A stretch of DNA of 64,000 nt from Datisca glomerata (lineage: Eukaryota; Streptophyta; Magnoliopsida; Cucurbitales; Datiscaceae). The position numbers and the translations under genes were made by a program. The notes beneath the pieces are model-generated. The model was given only the letters and a program-made list of their open reading frames with translations, did no database searches and was not told where the DNA came from. How positions within the stretch are numbered: position 1 is the first letter of the stretch; every line of letters begins with the position of its first letter. The DNA lies in contig QANY01007347.1 of the NCBI GenBank assembly GCA_003255025.1, forward strand, positions 124,001 through 188,000, in the 5' to 3' direction. Positions 22,020-34,170 of the stretch are shown piece after piece.

Positions 22020-23045
22020 ACTATGTCCCTGGTTAAAAGGACAAAAATCTTAATTTCTACAGAGGCATTCTCTTCTAAACTAAATCCATAAATATTAACC
22101 CAATTAAAAGTCATGAAGAAAAGATTTTCCATCATTCCTTCGACATTTTTAAAATTATGACCATAGAGGATTGGAAGGCTCATCCTTTAGCTCTTAAAAT
22201 AATTTTAAATAAAAAATAATTTAAGTATTTTGATTATATTGATACTTGGTATACAATTTTTCTTCATCAGCTGATTTTTGAATTTTGATAAAATTTTCAA
22301 AATTAGTTTATAAGATGGTTGTCCATTCACGGTCCTGCCCTGGAACTATTTCCTATAGATTTTCAACAATATTTTAATTTATTTCTAAAATTATACAAGG
22401 CCTCACCAATTGAGGTCTCCTTCCCTCAACTCTCATGTTTCTCAAATAAATACAAAATACCTTAGATCCAAAAGTGGGAATATGAAATTAAAGATGAAGT
22501 CCTCACCCGACAATATTATGTTAGATGATGGGACAAATTTAATGCCCAGAAAATCATTGTCTCCATTAACCATGAATTTACAAATATCTACCCAAACCTA
22601 AAATTGGAAAACCCTTTTGCCTAATATCCATTAAAAATTAATGAGCCTGTTAACCAAAATCGAAAACCAAGCAATCTCATTCAAACTCATCCAAGTAATC
22701 CAAACCCACTGCAAAGGGAAAATCAAAAGCCACGAAGCCTAAATCCAAACTTCAGCAAGAATTGATATAAAAAAGCTTATTCTTTTGGAAGACAATAATA
22801 AGAGAAATATCCAAAAAAGGAAATATTCAAACTGAATCATTTGTAGAGTTAAGCCACTCAATTAAGCGAAATATCCAAAAAGCTCAATCCACCAAAAGGA
22901 CTACCCTTCATCAATTGAAGGATCAAAATACCCAAAAGGGTCATGTCTTACCACAATGGGCTGATGACGTATTTCAAGATTCACAAGACCCATTTGATGA
23001 CATTAATCAAAGTAATGATGAACAAAATGCTAATTACTTAGATTA
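22020..23045 (+). pseudogene. caulimovirid second ORF, function unknown
   Basis: Interrupted frames run in the + direction to a stop at 23043-23045. A conserved-looking phrase is TRQYYVRWWDKFNAQK (about 22508-22556). The C-terminal part is rich in Asn, Gln, Pro and Lys and the last residues are acidic (DDINQSNDEQNANYLD). Position after RNase H matches the second ORF of florendovirus-like elements, whose role is not known. It joins directly to the second movement protein without an intergenic region. Confidence 0.6.
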
Positions 23046-23767
23046 AATACTTCTATCTTGTTAGCCTTGCGTGATGCAATATTCATCAAATTTAATTATA
23101 GTAGATTAGGATTAATTGATTCTTTTCTTTGTAATGGTCCAATCCATTTTGATTGCTTTCCTGATTTGTCCATGAGCTTACTTGATCTTCACATTGTTAA
23201 AGCCCTAACCTTGAATACTAAAACTAGTTGTTATGAAATCCTTGAACGTGACTAGCCCCTAGCTTTGATTTTTAAAGTTCATTACAAAGTTAACAAAACC
23301 ATCAATAGAATTCCCAAAAATCAAACTCTTTTGATTCAATCCAATCAAAGTAATGCTAGTATTAGAATCTCTAAAACCATTAGGTGGTCTGATATTACTT
23401 TACCTATAAATTGACTTTTAGCCAATGAATGCCAACTCACTCCTATTCAATGACCTTTTGAATATGTTGATTATATTCAACAGTACATGGATGATACTTT
23501 TAAAATTAATTTCTTATTTTTTATATCAAATCTGAATCCAACAATTAGAACTAGAATTAAAATTTAAGACTTAAAGGCATAGCCATGAATTCCCGAGTTA
23601 GTCATCCAATCTTTGATAATAAGACTGAACAATCTGATGAATTCGAATCACCTACTGCATCTGATTTTCAAGGAGTCTTACCTCCTGTTAATCTTGAACT
23701 TTTAGTTCTCAATTTAGGCACCTTAAGCCATGAATACAAGCTTGATTGAAAAGGTCCAATCAAACAC
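23046..23767 (+). pseudogene. movement protein, copy 2, 5'-truncated, and following linker
   Basis: The frame 23058-23255 repeats the movement-protein centre (LRDAIF, SFLCNGPIHFDCFPD, KALTLNTKTS) and aligns with 16036-16230. The N-terminal part and the primer-site region are missing. The end (23340-23500) and the acidic linker (23565-23720) repeat 16350-16830. Confidence 0.87.
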
Positions 23768-24890
23768 ATGAATGACCCAACACATATTCTACCTATGAAT
23801 CCTCCACAATTCTACGAATCTTTCGTAGTTCACAATGTAGAAGAAACATTCAAAAATCTTGAGATTAAAAAACTTGAAAGAAAGTGGCATAAAAGGCTCA
23901 TTCCTCTAGATATTCAAATCACTGAATCTTATTTAGTTAATCAATATTTTCTACCTCTGCTAAAAAATTGTATGAATGGAATATTAATGAGCTTTCAGAA
24001 CAAGAAGTCATCAATAAGTTACAACACATGGCTATGGTGTCCAGTAGTTACATTACCACCCACAATTTACCTCATAATGAGGTTATAAAACTCTTAGTCA
24101 CAGGATTACAAGAATGCTTCACTCCTGGTGGAAAAAAATCTCATCCAAGAATCTAAAAATACCATTCTTAAGGCAATAAATATTGATGCCGAAGGAACCT
24201 CAATTCTTGGAGATAATCAGGAAACAATGTCTGATGTTATTAATACTCAATTCTACACAATAATTGAACATTTCATTGGGACACCAATTAATATTACTTC
24301 ATGTATTCATGATCAATTGACCAATCTTAGATGTCCTACCCTAAGTGATTTTGACTAGCACAAAAACATCTTTTTGTCTAGAGTTATGGCTAGGGATGAC
24401 AATAATCAACCTTTTTGGAATAAAAAATTCATAAATGGCTTACCTAATTTGTTTGCCCATAAAAATAACCGTCCTTAGTGATGACCTAGGAAACATAAAT
24501 TACAATAGTCCCACCTATGGTACCGTCATCATGTAAATACAAAATGAAGGATTAAAAATGTGTATTGATATGAAAATCGATAAACAAATTCAAAAAGAGT
24601 AGAAAAATGCCAAATATGAGTTAGATAATTTTTGTTAACAATATGGATTGCCAGCTATTGCTCCTTCTCAAAAGCATAGGAAAACTAATAACCTAGACTT
24701 TAAACGTAGAAAAGTTTACAAACCTTATAGGTTTTAATTTTACAAACAAAGAAATAAAGATTTTGACAAACATTTTTCTAAGAATAAAAATCACTCCACA
24801 AGAAAACCCAATAAGCAATTTCTGGACAAAAGTAAAATAAAATGTTTTAAATGTGGTTAAAATGGACATTTTTCCAACACTTGTCAATTA
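23768..24890 (+). pseudogene. coat protein, copy D, with zinc knuckle
   Basis: This copy covers the same capsid segment as A-C, but lacks the T-run frameshift shared by A and B and continues past their end into a Lys/Arg-rich stretch and a CCHC knuckle at 24843-24884 (CFKCG, stop, NGHFSNTC). The knuckle binds nucleic acid in caulimovirid and retroviral capsid proteins. Other stops are present, so the copy is also dead. Confidence 0.88.
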
Positions 24891-25195
24891 AAATTTTCGA
24901 CGAAAAAAAGTAAGATTTGTTTAGAATTATAGAATCCATAGATTACTATGAAGATAGTAATAAATATTTAGAAGAATTTAATTCCACTGATTCTGATGAT
25001 TTAAAATCTTTAAGTTCTAATAGTGATTCTCCCCAACATCTCAATGGAATGCAATGATAGCTGTTGCCAGAATTTTGTTAATGTTTTAACTAAAAATGAT
25101 GTTAGATTCAAGATACATCCTTTATAAATCTAATCCTCAGAAAGAAAATAGGCCAGTTAAATAACTAAACATTGATCTCACCATATTAAAAACAA
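24891..25195 (+). pseudogene. coat-protein tail and pararetrovirus right end
   Basis: After the knuckle comes an acidic Ser/Asp-rich block (FNSTDSDDLKSLSSNSDS, about 24975-25030) and a Cys pair, common downstream of caulimovirid capsids. The viral sequence stops being recognisable near 25195, where copia-like sequence in the opposite orientation begins. The exact junction is uncertain. Confidence 0.65.
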
Positions 25196-25199
25196 GTTG

Positions 25200-26700
25200 T
25201 TTCTCGATAATGTTTCACCATTCTCTAGGTGACCCAGATGTAATCATCTTGAATACAATCATAATATTGATCATGTGGTGTGTGTCAATTATAAGGTATT
25301 ACCACTTCGATCAAATCGAAGAGACAATTTGTCTTTTCAATGCCTTATTGACTTTCATTCTAAACTTTTTGATTCCTCAAAAGTTTCAGAATCAGAAGCA
25401 TAGGACAAACATAGTTATATCTAGAGTGTCCATCAATAAAATTGACATCACCCATAGCCACCCTCACTTAGAATTTCACTTATCCACTCAACCAATATAC
25501 TTCAACACTAATGTCATGTGCCTCTATATTTGTATGTCTAAAAAAAGACTCTTGGTCATATTCTTATCAATAATGGAATCGCTTACCAGTAAGAGTTCAA
25601 AAATCTAAAAGCCACTAGTCTTCGAATCTACTTAGATAATATGACTAAACATATGTTATAGACGTAAAGTTGGCTTGAGAAACTTTTGTGTTCTATAATG
25701 TACTATGTTTACTGTTATGTTACTCCATATCACAAAAAATTTAGAAATAAATGTATTGTCCGAAATAGTGCATATGCCTTTATCCAATGAAAACCATGCA
25801 ATCTCTCTCATTTAGCTTTTGGTTCCCAAGAACCTTCATAAAGAATTGTGAGTGTGACTAGTGATTTTAGAGTCTACACATAAGGACTTAGTAGAATCCG
25901 TCACTAATTACTTCTTAATGAGATGCATGTTTCAACTCTTTATAGTTAAGAACTTCTTTTAGCTAGTTTCTTGTACCTAGTCTTCCCGTAATAGAGTCAC
26001 TTCCCATTAGAGCTTTCTCCCTCTTTCTTACTCTGAGTCAACTCTTTTTATCTTCTACATCTTATCTAGGCTAAGCTTCAGCCTAAAAGAAGAAGTGGAC
26101 TGGGTAACGTTTTACACAAACCGTGTCTTAAGATTCTCTTAGCTAACTGGAGTTCCTAGTACAGTTCAACCCAATTAAACATTTCTCCATGTACTGTAGT
26201 TTAATCATGAACTGATGTAAGAAATTCACTCACGTATCCAAGACTATATCGATCTGGTTTTCCCATCGATTTTAGCTATAGGAATCTATTTCTAGTTAAA
26301 TAAAAACAACTATAAGGATATGGTCATCAACTAGAGTTAACTTTGTCATCTTAATGTTTAACATTACCCTTCATACATCTTACTAGAGATTAATAATTAT
26401 ATCAGCTTCCATGGAGAAAGAATTTACTATAGTTCCAACATATTTGTCATAAAAGACACTATGGAACACGATGCTAAAATTCAAGCAAATATTAATTTTA
26501 TTCTCCTTATTGGAATTCTATGTAAGGTCTAGAGTAACATTAATTAGGAGTATACTTGCTTCTTTTTACGATAAGATTAAAGTCTTCGTTAACATCCATT
26601 AATGTCAAGTATATTTTCAATAAAGATGCTAATGGGCTCATGGAAAATATTTTAATTCCTGAAAAATAATAAAAAATCTCAGTCATACATACACATTTTA
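25200..26700 (-). pseudogene. copia gag/protease remnant
   Basis: Around 25850-25880 the minus strand reads VDSKITSHTHNSL, a decayed copia protease active site (DSGATSHVCNSL type), preceded by a Lys/Arg-rich stretch where the zinc knuckle belongs (about 25970-26060). The gag proper, up to 26700, is too decayed to align with confidence. From 25200 to 25640 I see no firm domain; the 132-codon frame on the + strand there is antisense. Confidence 0.6.
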
Positions 26701-28205
26701 ATTAAAACATATATCATAACATGAAAATAAAAAACTCAAAAAATTCAGAGCGATGTACACAACAATATTCTAACTCTGATACACATATGCACGCTTAAGC
26801 AAAATGCACATTTAAAAAGTCAGGTAGGATAGTCCAATCTAATTAATTATCAATCTGATATCAATACATAGTGATCCTACTAATCCAGTATTAATATCTA
26901 GCAATTAACTAACATTCAGCTTGGGTCTCTCAAAATAAGTAATGAGAATCGTTTAGGCCGGATACTACAAAAACGAGTCAAGTGTATACTATTATTTCAC
27001 CCTCAGACTTGTGACAAGTGACAACTCCTGCTTAAGAAGATCGTTTCTAGTTATTCATATGTCAAGTTGATCATTATGAAGAACAAACTTTTAATATATA
27101 TTACTTCAGATACCCTCCTTTAGGGAGCTTCCAAGATTGAAGCTGACGTACCCTACCACCTTATTATAATCCAATAATGGAAACCGTGAGTTTCGATTAA
27201 GAATCTCGCTTCCACTTGATTCTCTAAATGATGTGAGTTTTTATTATTGTGGGTTACTAAGTGATATTAGGTAATTAGCCAACCTAATATTTAACAACCT
27301 TCTTTGATTAAACAAGTATGCGCAATTAGTTAATATAACTTTATCTAAATTCTAATAATCTCATAATTAACGGCAAATTAAATATCTCGTAAGATTATTA
27401 TTAAATAAAAAATTACATTTACATAAAACTAATAACATACTTCTAGGGTTAGCCATTTTATACCCTAATTGATTATGCCTAAATTTATCTTCATTACGCA
27501 ATCACAAATGCTTATCCTTTTAGAACCTACCGCCACATGGTATCTAAATATGATGTGCATAAAATAAAATTATCTAAACATGCTGGGTATAAAATATAGT
27601 AAATAAAATAGTAGGGTATAAAATATAAATATATAAAATATATTTAAAGTCTAAAAACGATCTTCAAGATAGGCCAAGATCTGATCCCTTGCACCAAAAT
27701 CATTTACCGCTGGTTCCAACCTTTGATGTCACATCTGGCCACAGCTGGACACCACTGGCCATCGCCGAACATCATTCACTACCTCATGAGATTCATCCCG
27801 TTCCAACAAACCAGACCAAAAAAACTAAAAAATTCCCGTCACTCCCCGAGCTTCACAGGGAAAACATTTGAATTTGGGTTTTCTTTGTGAAACACAAAAC
27901 TGTGGGTCTTTGAGTAATCTTTCTAGAGGATTTTGAATTGACTTAATCCAATATTAGATAGGAAAGTTATTATTCAAATTCCAAGTCTGTCCGTGTTGCC
28001 ACCTTCTACGCGGACGCGAGTTTTCATCTATTTTACGATACTCCTTTCTCATCGTTTCGTTCTCCATTCGATATGAATAATTACATCATGACAATTTTAC
28101 CTTTCTCAAGGAAATGTTACAAAAATCTATGAAAATTAAATATGAATCCTAAAAGAAAAAACAATCTCTTTATAGATTGTCCCTCTAATTACTTAACAAA
28201 CATAA
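26700..28205 (-). repeat. copia leader region, copy 1
   Basis: This stretch aligns by eye with 56270-57085 plus 60840-61400: GATACTACAAAAACGAGTCA, TACCCTCCTTTAGGGAGCTT and TTCAAGATAGG are shared. In the other copy it separates gag from the primer site and LTR, so it is a long 5' leader. It has no open frame on the minus strand. Confidence 0.75.
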
Positions 28206-30991
28206 GACCACATTTATGTTTCTCAAGGCATTTCTCGAATAATTCAAAACCTTTACTCTGAGGATACAAATATTATTTGACTACATAATTAAAAAAACTC
28301 TATCGATTAAACTCATAATCAAATTTATTAATTATGATTAAATTCACTATAACATCGTAATTGAACTCCTAGTGTATTTTGTATATTACTCGGCATAACT
28401 ATCATTGATATATAATTCATTATGCAATGCTCCTCCATAATATAGTACAATGTATAAATAAGTTAATTACTATCAACCTAATATTTATACATATCTTGGT
28501 ATCCTTAGGTTCTAAATTCATTCTATCGGTCAACTATGATAATTTTTATACTTGACGTCTCAAGTAAAATTATCAAATCTATAGTACTCCACCAGAGATA
28601 TTAAACACTTAGTTTACTGTGACCCTATAGATGAATTACCTAAGATATATGAGGTCACTTAATCAAAAGTGTCTACGGATTCTATTATTAAGAATTTATG
28701 GATTCACTATCTAATAACTCAGTTATCTAACCTACGAAAAATGTTAATTCATAGAGTCTCATTCTTAATAGATCAAAATAACTAAGTTATTAAATATGAG
28801 CTCATAAGTCTCTCAAGATTGAGAGTACTTAAAAAATAATAGCAATGAGTCATGATTTTTATGTGATAGTAATTTATTGAAAATCAGACTCATTAGTTCT
28901 TTCAATGCATTTCACATGCACTAATACATTAACTAGGTACTCTACCTAGTGACCAAGGTCATCACTCTGTTGGAATTATGTTAACAAAGCAGGGTGTAGT
29001 AACTATTTATGAGTAAACAGATATTTATGAGACATTTATGTATTACTCGATTTTATGAATAAATGAAAGTTTTCTTCAATGAATGTGTAATTAAGTCCTG
29101 AAATTATTATCAACGAAAGAAGAGTACATACCTAGTGGTCTTCCAAAAAAACTCTTATGAGATAGTGTTGAATGTTATTCATAGTCTTAGGATCGACTGG
29201 ATAATCGAATCCAATTACGATGTTAGGTTGAACCAAAGGATGCCAGTCTCGAGGCATAGGAGTGGGAACACTAACGCTTGACTTAGCTCTAAATTTAATT
29301 TTTACACCATAAGTGGATTTTCTTAATTATTTTAATCCTGAGGTGAATACGGAACCTGACCTAGTTACTCGCTATCTTTGATTTGCCAAAGGTGTGAGTT
29401 TGAGTTGCCAGACAATACCTTGACTGTCAGGATCGTGATTCAATTATGTTTGAGTTCCATGATTCACAGATATGAAATTCGTGGCAAGATTCTAAAAATA
29501 ACAATATCACCTTATGCTTTATTGATGAGTGTGTGAATAAATAAACTGGGTTTTGGTACACGATGACATGAGTCATTCAATAAGATATGCTTAACTATGC
29601 AAGTCACTTCACGGATATGTCTTTTTTATTCACTGTCAATATAGGAGTTAAAGAAATAATAACTAGAGGGGTAAAATAGTAATTTTACATCTCACTCTTG
29701 TTACTGATTCACGAAGGGTAATATCATAAAATATTCTATGGACCATGAAATATACATGTTTATTTGCACCAAAAGAAAATGTAGCGCGTAAGAATCGAGA
29801 GTTCATTCGACATCGGAGCTATAGTGAAGTCGTACGATGTCGGGATTAAATAAGTCTAGAATTTATGGAGATAAATTTTTTAGGTATTTGAATCTCATAG
29901 CTTTGTTCAAGTGGGTCCATTTGGTTTCAGGAGTTGCTCATAAGGACATGAATAAGAAACAACGTCAGTTGGACCAAAAATGTGTTTTAGACCAATGTAC
30001 ACTTCTCGAGCCCATATAGTTGGGTGTCATCACTATGTTAGTGAAGACCCTAATTAATGTTCAAATTAATTTTTTTAATTATTGGATAAATAGTAAATAA
30101 AATAAATAAATAAATTAATTGTTATAGATCAATTTAGTTCATCAGTTTAGATAGATGAAATTGGATACAATATTGGCTCTAAGGCAAGGTGTTAAAATTG
30201 CATAAGCAGGTCAAATGAGAGGGTATTTTTGGTTTTTAACATATAGGTATATGGATAAATTCTATAATTAATATATAAGGGATTGCATTAGTGTTGCATC
30301 TCTAACCTAACTTAAGTTTGTTAATCAGAGAAGAAAAAATCTCTCTCTCCCCCTCTCCATACTATTGCCGCTGAAATCTATAAGGGAAGAGAAAAAAATT
30401 TATTTTCTCTTCTACAGTTGTTTTAAGAGCCCACACTCAATTTCTACTATTATCCTTAAGAGATATAATTATGATTCTAATTAGTGGTTGTCAGTGATAA
30501 AATCAATTATAAGATCTGCGAATCTCAGGGATGAGGAACGCGAGACAGACAATTGGATCCCGCCAAATTAGAATTTCTCTATTACAAGAAAATGTATAAA
30601 TAGTTTTTATCTCTTCTTGATACGTTTATACAATTATGTATGTTCATTGGTTGGTTTTGTGTTTAATTCAATTAAACGTTTGCATGAAATTTTTTGATAT
30701 CCCGCTCATGAATTAATCATAGTTCATTAATTTTTTACAAAACCTAAAACATGATCTAACATACTCTACATAATAGTGTTAATGTACTACAGTCTTTTTT
30801 TAGCAGAGCGCCCAACTTTACTAGATTGTGAAATTAAGTATTTACAAGTCATAAATGACTCTTGGTTAAATATCTTATTTTATAAGAATGTACTTCACAT
30901 AATATAAGAATAAATAATTTATTATTAATCAGAATTAAATGTTTTAATAAATATAATAGAATTTTTGTACTTTTAAGGCACAATCCTAACA
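28206..30991 (-). repeat. copia LTR, split by a solo LTR
   Basis: The right end is secure: on the minus strand TGTTAGGATTGTGCC follows a polypurine tract directly. The left end is put near 28205, where similarity to the leader family stops; no primer site is visible there. Without the insertion the LTR would be about 990 bp. Confidence 0.6.
28968..30761 (+). mobile_element. solo LTR, family Y copy 1 (1794 bp)
   Basis: Starts TGTTGGAATTATG, ends ATGATCTAACA, flanked by CACTC (28963-28967) and TACTC (30762-30766), a 5-bp duplication with one C/T change. No coding capacity. A TATA-like ATATATAAGGG is near 30275. An inverted relative is at 34171-36026. Confidence 0.85.
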
Positions 30992-31009
30992 ATCTCCCAC
31001 TTGCCCCTA
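30992..31009 (-). promoter_or_regulatory. copia polypurine tract
   Basis: The minus strand reads AGGGGCAAGTGGGAGAT just before the TG of the LTR, the typical copia AAGTGGGAGATTG context. Confidence 0.85.
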
Positions 31010-32066
31010 AAGCACGTCTGCAAGTAGTTTAACCCTCATGTTCTCTACATGTGACCCAAAGACATTGTGGTTGCTAAAGTCTTCATGAATTGGTCTGCTA
31101 GGTTCTACTGTTGAAGTAATCTAATTGAAAATTTTAATCTATATATTGAACTCGTAAGAGATTCTCACCATGATGGACAAGCACATAATCCCTCATTCTC
31201 GTAAGGTACTTGAGTATATGATTCACAACTATCCAATGAAATCCATTTCATTGATATTTGCTGCCTACTGCGAAATGTACAATATAACACACTTAAGACT
31301 TTTGACTACCGAAAGCAAGGGTACTTTCTTCATGTTATTTATTCCATCCTTTGCATAAGACACTGGTATAATACATAGGTTCCAAACCTAAAAGGGTAAC
31401 AAGCCCTTTCTTAGAATCCATCATTTCACACTTACAGAATATATTATTATCTACGCAGTTCAAGATAAGTATATCATTCTATATTTAAGTCTCTAAAGAA
31501 CTTATTTCTTAGAATGAATATCACTTTTCCAAAGTCTTTGATATCATAAATTCAGACAAACATGGTTTTATTGATGACATTTAATTTTCCATCATTCTCG
31601 ATGATAAAATGTCATCTACATAAAACACAAAAAAAAACTCATTATGTTTCCTTCCTTTCTCTTATATTGACATGGCTCATTATGACCTTGATCAAAATCA
31701 AAACTTTTATTACTTGATCAACATAATGTTCCTAGTCCTTAATGCATGTTTAAGTCCACGACTGGACTAATGCATCATGTATATCATAATTCATGGCCTT
31801 CGATGACAAATCTAAAAATTATGAAATAAAGATATTCATTTCATGATCAGCGTACAAGATAACGTTCTTGACATCCATTTACAAAAAAACCGTAAACGAG
31901 ATGAGCTACAATGGATATGATATCTTTATAGACATGAGCATGACTACTAGTGAAAATGATCTTCCATACTTAATATCCTCTCTCTAAGTATGCCATGTCT
32001 CACTAAGTCTAGCTTTAAAGGTATTGACCTTACGTCTATGTCTAGCTTCCACTTGTAGATCTTCGG
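31010..32066 (-). pseudogene. copia reverse transcriptase remnant
   Basis: FYVDDIL is encoded on the minus strand at 31605-31625, with both catalytic Asp present. Upstream, MDVKN (about 31868-31882) matches the copia QMDVKTAF motif. Around 32000 the N-terminal part reads FKARLSET, from the KARLVAKG block. Most frames between are broken. The sequence is cut at about 32066, where a gypsy RT in the opposite orientation starts. Confidence 0.82.
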
Positions 32067-32720
32067 TACCCAATACTCTGGGAGATCGTGAAGGAGGTGG
32101 TAAAAAAGGAGATCATCAAATTGTTGGATGCATGCATAATCTACCCAACCTCTGATAGTACATGGGTCAGTCTAGTTCAGTGCATGCCAAATAAAGGTGG
32201 AGTTACTATCATAGAAAATGAAAACAATGAGTTGATTCCAACATGGACAGTAACTGGATGGAGGGTGTGTATGGATTACAAAAAGTTGAATAAATCCACT
32301 AGAAAAGATCACTTTCCCCTACCTTTCATTGAACAAATGCTTGATAGACTAGTTGGCAATGAGTACTATTGCTTCCCGGATGGTTACTATCTTCACATGG
32401 TCTTATGGAACATTTACCTTTAGAAGAATTCCTTTTGGCCTCTGCAATACTCCAGTAACATTCCAAACGTGCATGATGGCCATCTTCATATACATGGTGA
32501 AGTAAACTTTAGAGGTATTTATCAATGATTTTTTTGTTTTTGGAGAATTAAACTTAAAATGCTTGTTTAATCTCGAGAAAGTACTTGAAAGATGTGAAGA
32601 GACCAATTTAGTCTTAAATTGGGAAAAATGTCACTTCATGGTTCATGAAGGTATAGTTTTAGGGAATAGAGATTGACAAAAAAGAATAGAAGTCGATAAA
32701 GCTTAAATTGAAGTCATTGA
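32067..32720 (+). pseudogene. gypsy reverse transcriptase
   Basis: The frame 32068-32423 covers fingers and palm: EVVKKEIIKLLDACIIYP, then WRVCMDYKKLNKSTRKDHFP and LPFIEQMLDRLVG. A frameshift near 32400 leads to FRRIPFGLCNTP. The active site reads FINDFFVFG (32518-32529 encodes FIND) where FVDD is usual, so the first catalytic Asp has become Asn. An internal Met at 32088 opens the longest frame but is not the true start. Confidence 0.93.
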
Positions 32721-33330
32721 TAAGCTCCCTGCCTCTAGCTCAGTAAGACGAGTTAGAAGTTTCTCAGGAATGCAGCTTTTTACAGAAGATTCATAAAGAG
32801 TTTTTAAAAAAATTCAAAACCCTTATGCATGCCTTTTTGAAAATAATAGAACTTTTGATTTTACTGATGAATGCATGAATGCTTTTCTTGAGCTTAATAA
32901 AGCATTAGTTATAGCACCTGATCAGGAGCTACCATTTGAGCTCATGTGCGACACCAGTGATTATGCCGTGGGAGCAGTGCTAGGGTAAAAGAAATATAGT
33001 CTTCCATTCCATTTACCATTCAAGTAGAACTCTATCTGAGGCTCAATTGATTTACACTACTACTGAGAAAGAACTCTTGGCAATTATTTTTGCATTTGAT
33101 AAATTTAGAGCATATTTAATTGGTGCAAAAGTATTTATTTTCACTGATAAATTCTATTATTAAATATCTAATCTTTAGAAAGGATCTCAAGCCTCATCTT
33201 AGTAGGTAGATCTTGTCGTTACAAGAGTTGACTTAGAGATTAAAGATAAGAAGGGAATCGAGAACCAGGTAGCAAACCATATGTCTAGGTTGGAAGCTGG
33301 AGAGAAAGCTGTAGCAGGATCAACTATAAT
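32721..33330 (+). pseudogene. gypsy RT thumb and RNase H
   Basis: Includes IDKLPASSSVRRVRSFSG (connection to RNase H), then ELPFELMCDTSDYAVGAVLG with the first RNase H Asp (about 32928-32985). Later parts (YTTTEKELLAIIFAFDKF type) run in another frame near 33060. The end of the domain is decayed. Confidence 0.85.
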
Positions 33331-34170
33331 AGAAACTTTCCTGATGAGTAGTTGCTGGCAGTTTCAACTGCAAAAGATCCTTGGTATGTTCACATAGCCA
33401 ACTACCTGGCAAGTGGAGTTCTTCCCCCAGAACTAGATTCACAAGGATTGAAGAGGTTCTTCCAGCAAGTAAAGGCCTATTATTGGGATGATCCATATCT
33501 TTACAATCAAGGCATTGATCAAACATTTAGGAGGTGTATCCATGAGGAAGAGGTCTATAGAATACTGCAGCAGTGCCACTCCTCACTTTATGGAGGACAC
33601 GTTGGAGGGATGAGAACGACTGCTAAGATGTTTCAGCCCGAGTATTTTTTGTCGTCACTTCTTAAAGATGATCGTGGGATTGCTAAAAACTATGATTGAT
33701 GCCAAAGAACATGAAACATATCTTAGAGACAGCAAATGCCTCTAAACATCATTTTAGAGGCTGAGCTTTTTGATGTCTTGGGTATAGACTTTATGGGGCC
33801 CTTTCCCCCATCATTTAAAAAATTGTTTATACCGGTGGCAGTGGACTATATGCCAAAATTGGGTTGAAGGTGCAGCCCTAGCTACCATTGTTGCCAAGGT
33901 AGTGATCAAATTTCTTCAAAAGAACATTTTTACTCGGTTTGGGACCTATCGAGCAATCATTACTGATGACACTCACTTTTGTAATAAGCTTTTTGAAGGA
34001 TTGCTAGCCAAATACAGGGTGTAACATAAGTTTGCTATACGATACCACCCTCAGACTAATGGCTAAGTGGAGTTATCAAATCATGAGATAAAGAGAATAC
34101 TGAAAAAAGTAGTGAATCCCAGTAGAAAAGATTGGTCCATAAGGCTAGATGATGCATTGTGGGCATATAG
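33331..34170 (+). pseudogene. gypsy integrase zinc finger and core, 5' part
   Basis: Frame 33352-33699 contains WYVHIANYLASGVLPPEL and the zinc-binding block (CHSSLYGGHVGGMRTTAK, His-His-Cys-Cys type). The core follows with IDFMGPFPPS (first Asp, about 33786), ITDDTHFCNK (second Asp, near 33961) and YHPQTNG, stop, VELSNHEIK (third residue Glu). The stop at 34062-34064 replaces Gln. The frame is split by a solo LTR at 34171. Confidence 0.92.

Larger units (their letters stand above)
15240..25195 (+). mobile_element. endogenous caulimovirid (pararetrovirus), permuted and longer than one unit
   Basis: The order is tRNA-Met primer site, movement protein, coat protein (three copies), protease, reverse transcriptase, RNase H, a second ORF, then a second partial movement protein and coat protein. 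This is Caulimoviridae order and lacks integrase and LTRs. Two ORF blocks and RT motifs suggest a florendovirus- or petuvirus-like lineage; that is an inference. The movement-protein landmark recurs 7.03 kb later (about 16036 and 23062), as for a circular genome integrated as a concatemer. All frames are interrupted. Confidence 0.9.
25200..32066 (-). mobile_element. minus-strand copia pieces sharing one LTR
   Basis: Read on the minus strand from right to left: RT (32066-31010), polypurine tract (31009-30992), LTR (30991 to about 28205, interrupted), leader (28205-26700), gag/protease (26700-25200). Normally an LTR with pol on its 5' side is the 3' LTR and one with a leader on its 3' side is the 5' LTR; here one LTR seems to serve both. 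It may also be two insertions side by side. Confidence 0.65.

Noticed and set aside
25210..25608. 132-codon frame on the + strand
   Set aside because: Lies antisense to decayed copia sequence and has no recognisable content.
26775..26790. CTCTGATACA at 26777 read as a primer site on the minus strand
   Set aside because: Comparison with the second leader copy puts the primer site at the far end of the leader (61518-61529), so this match is probably chance.
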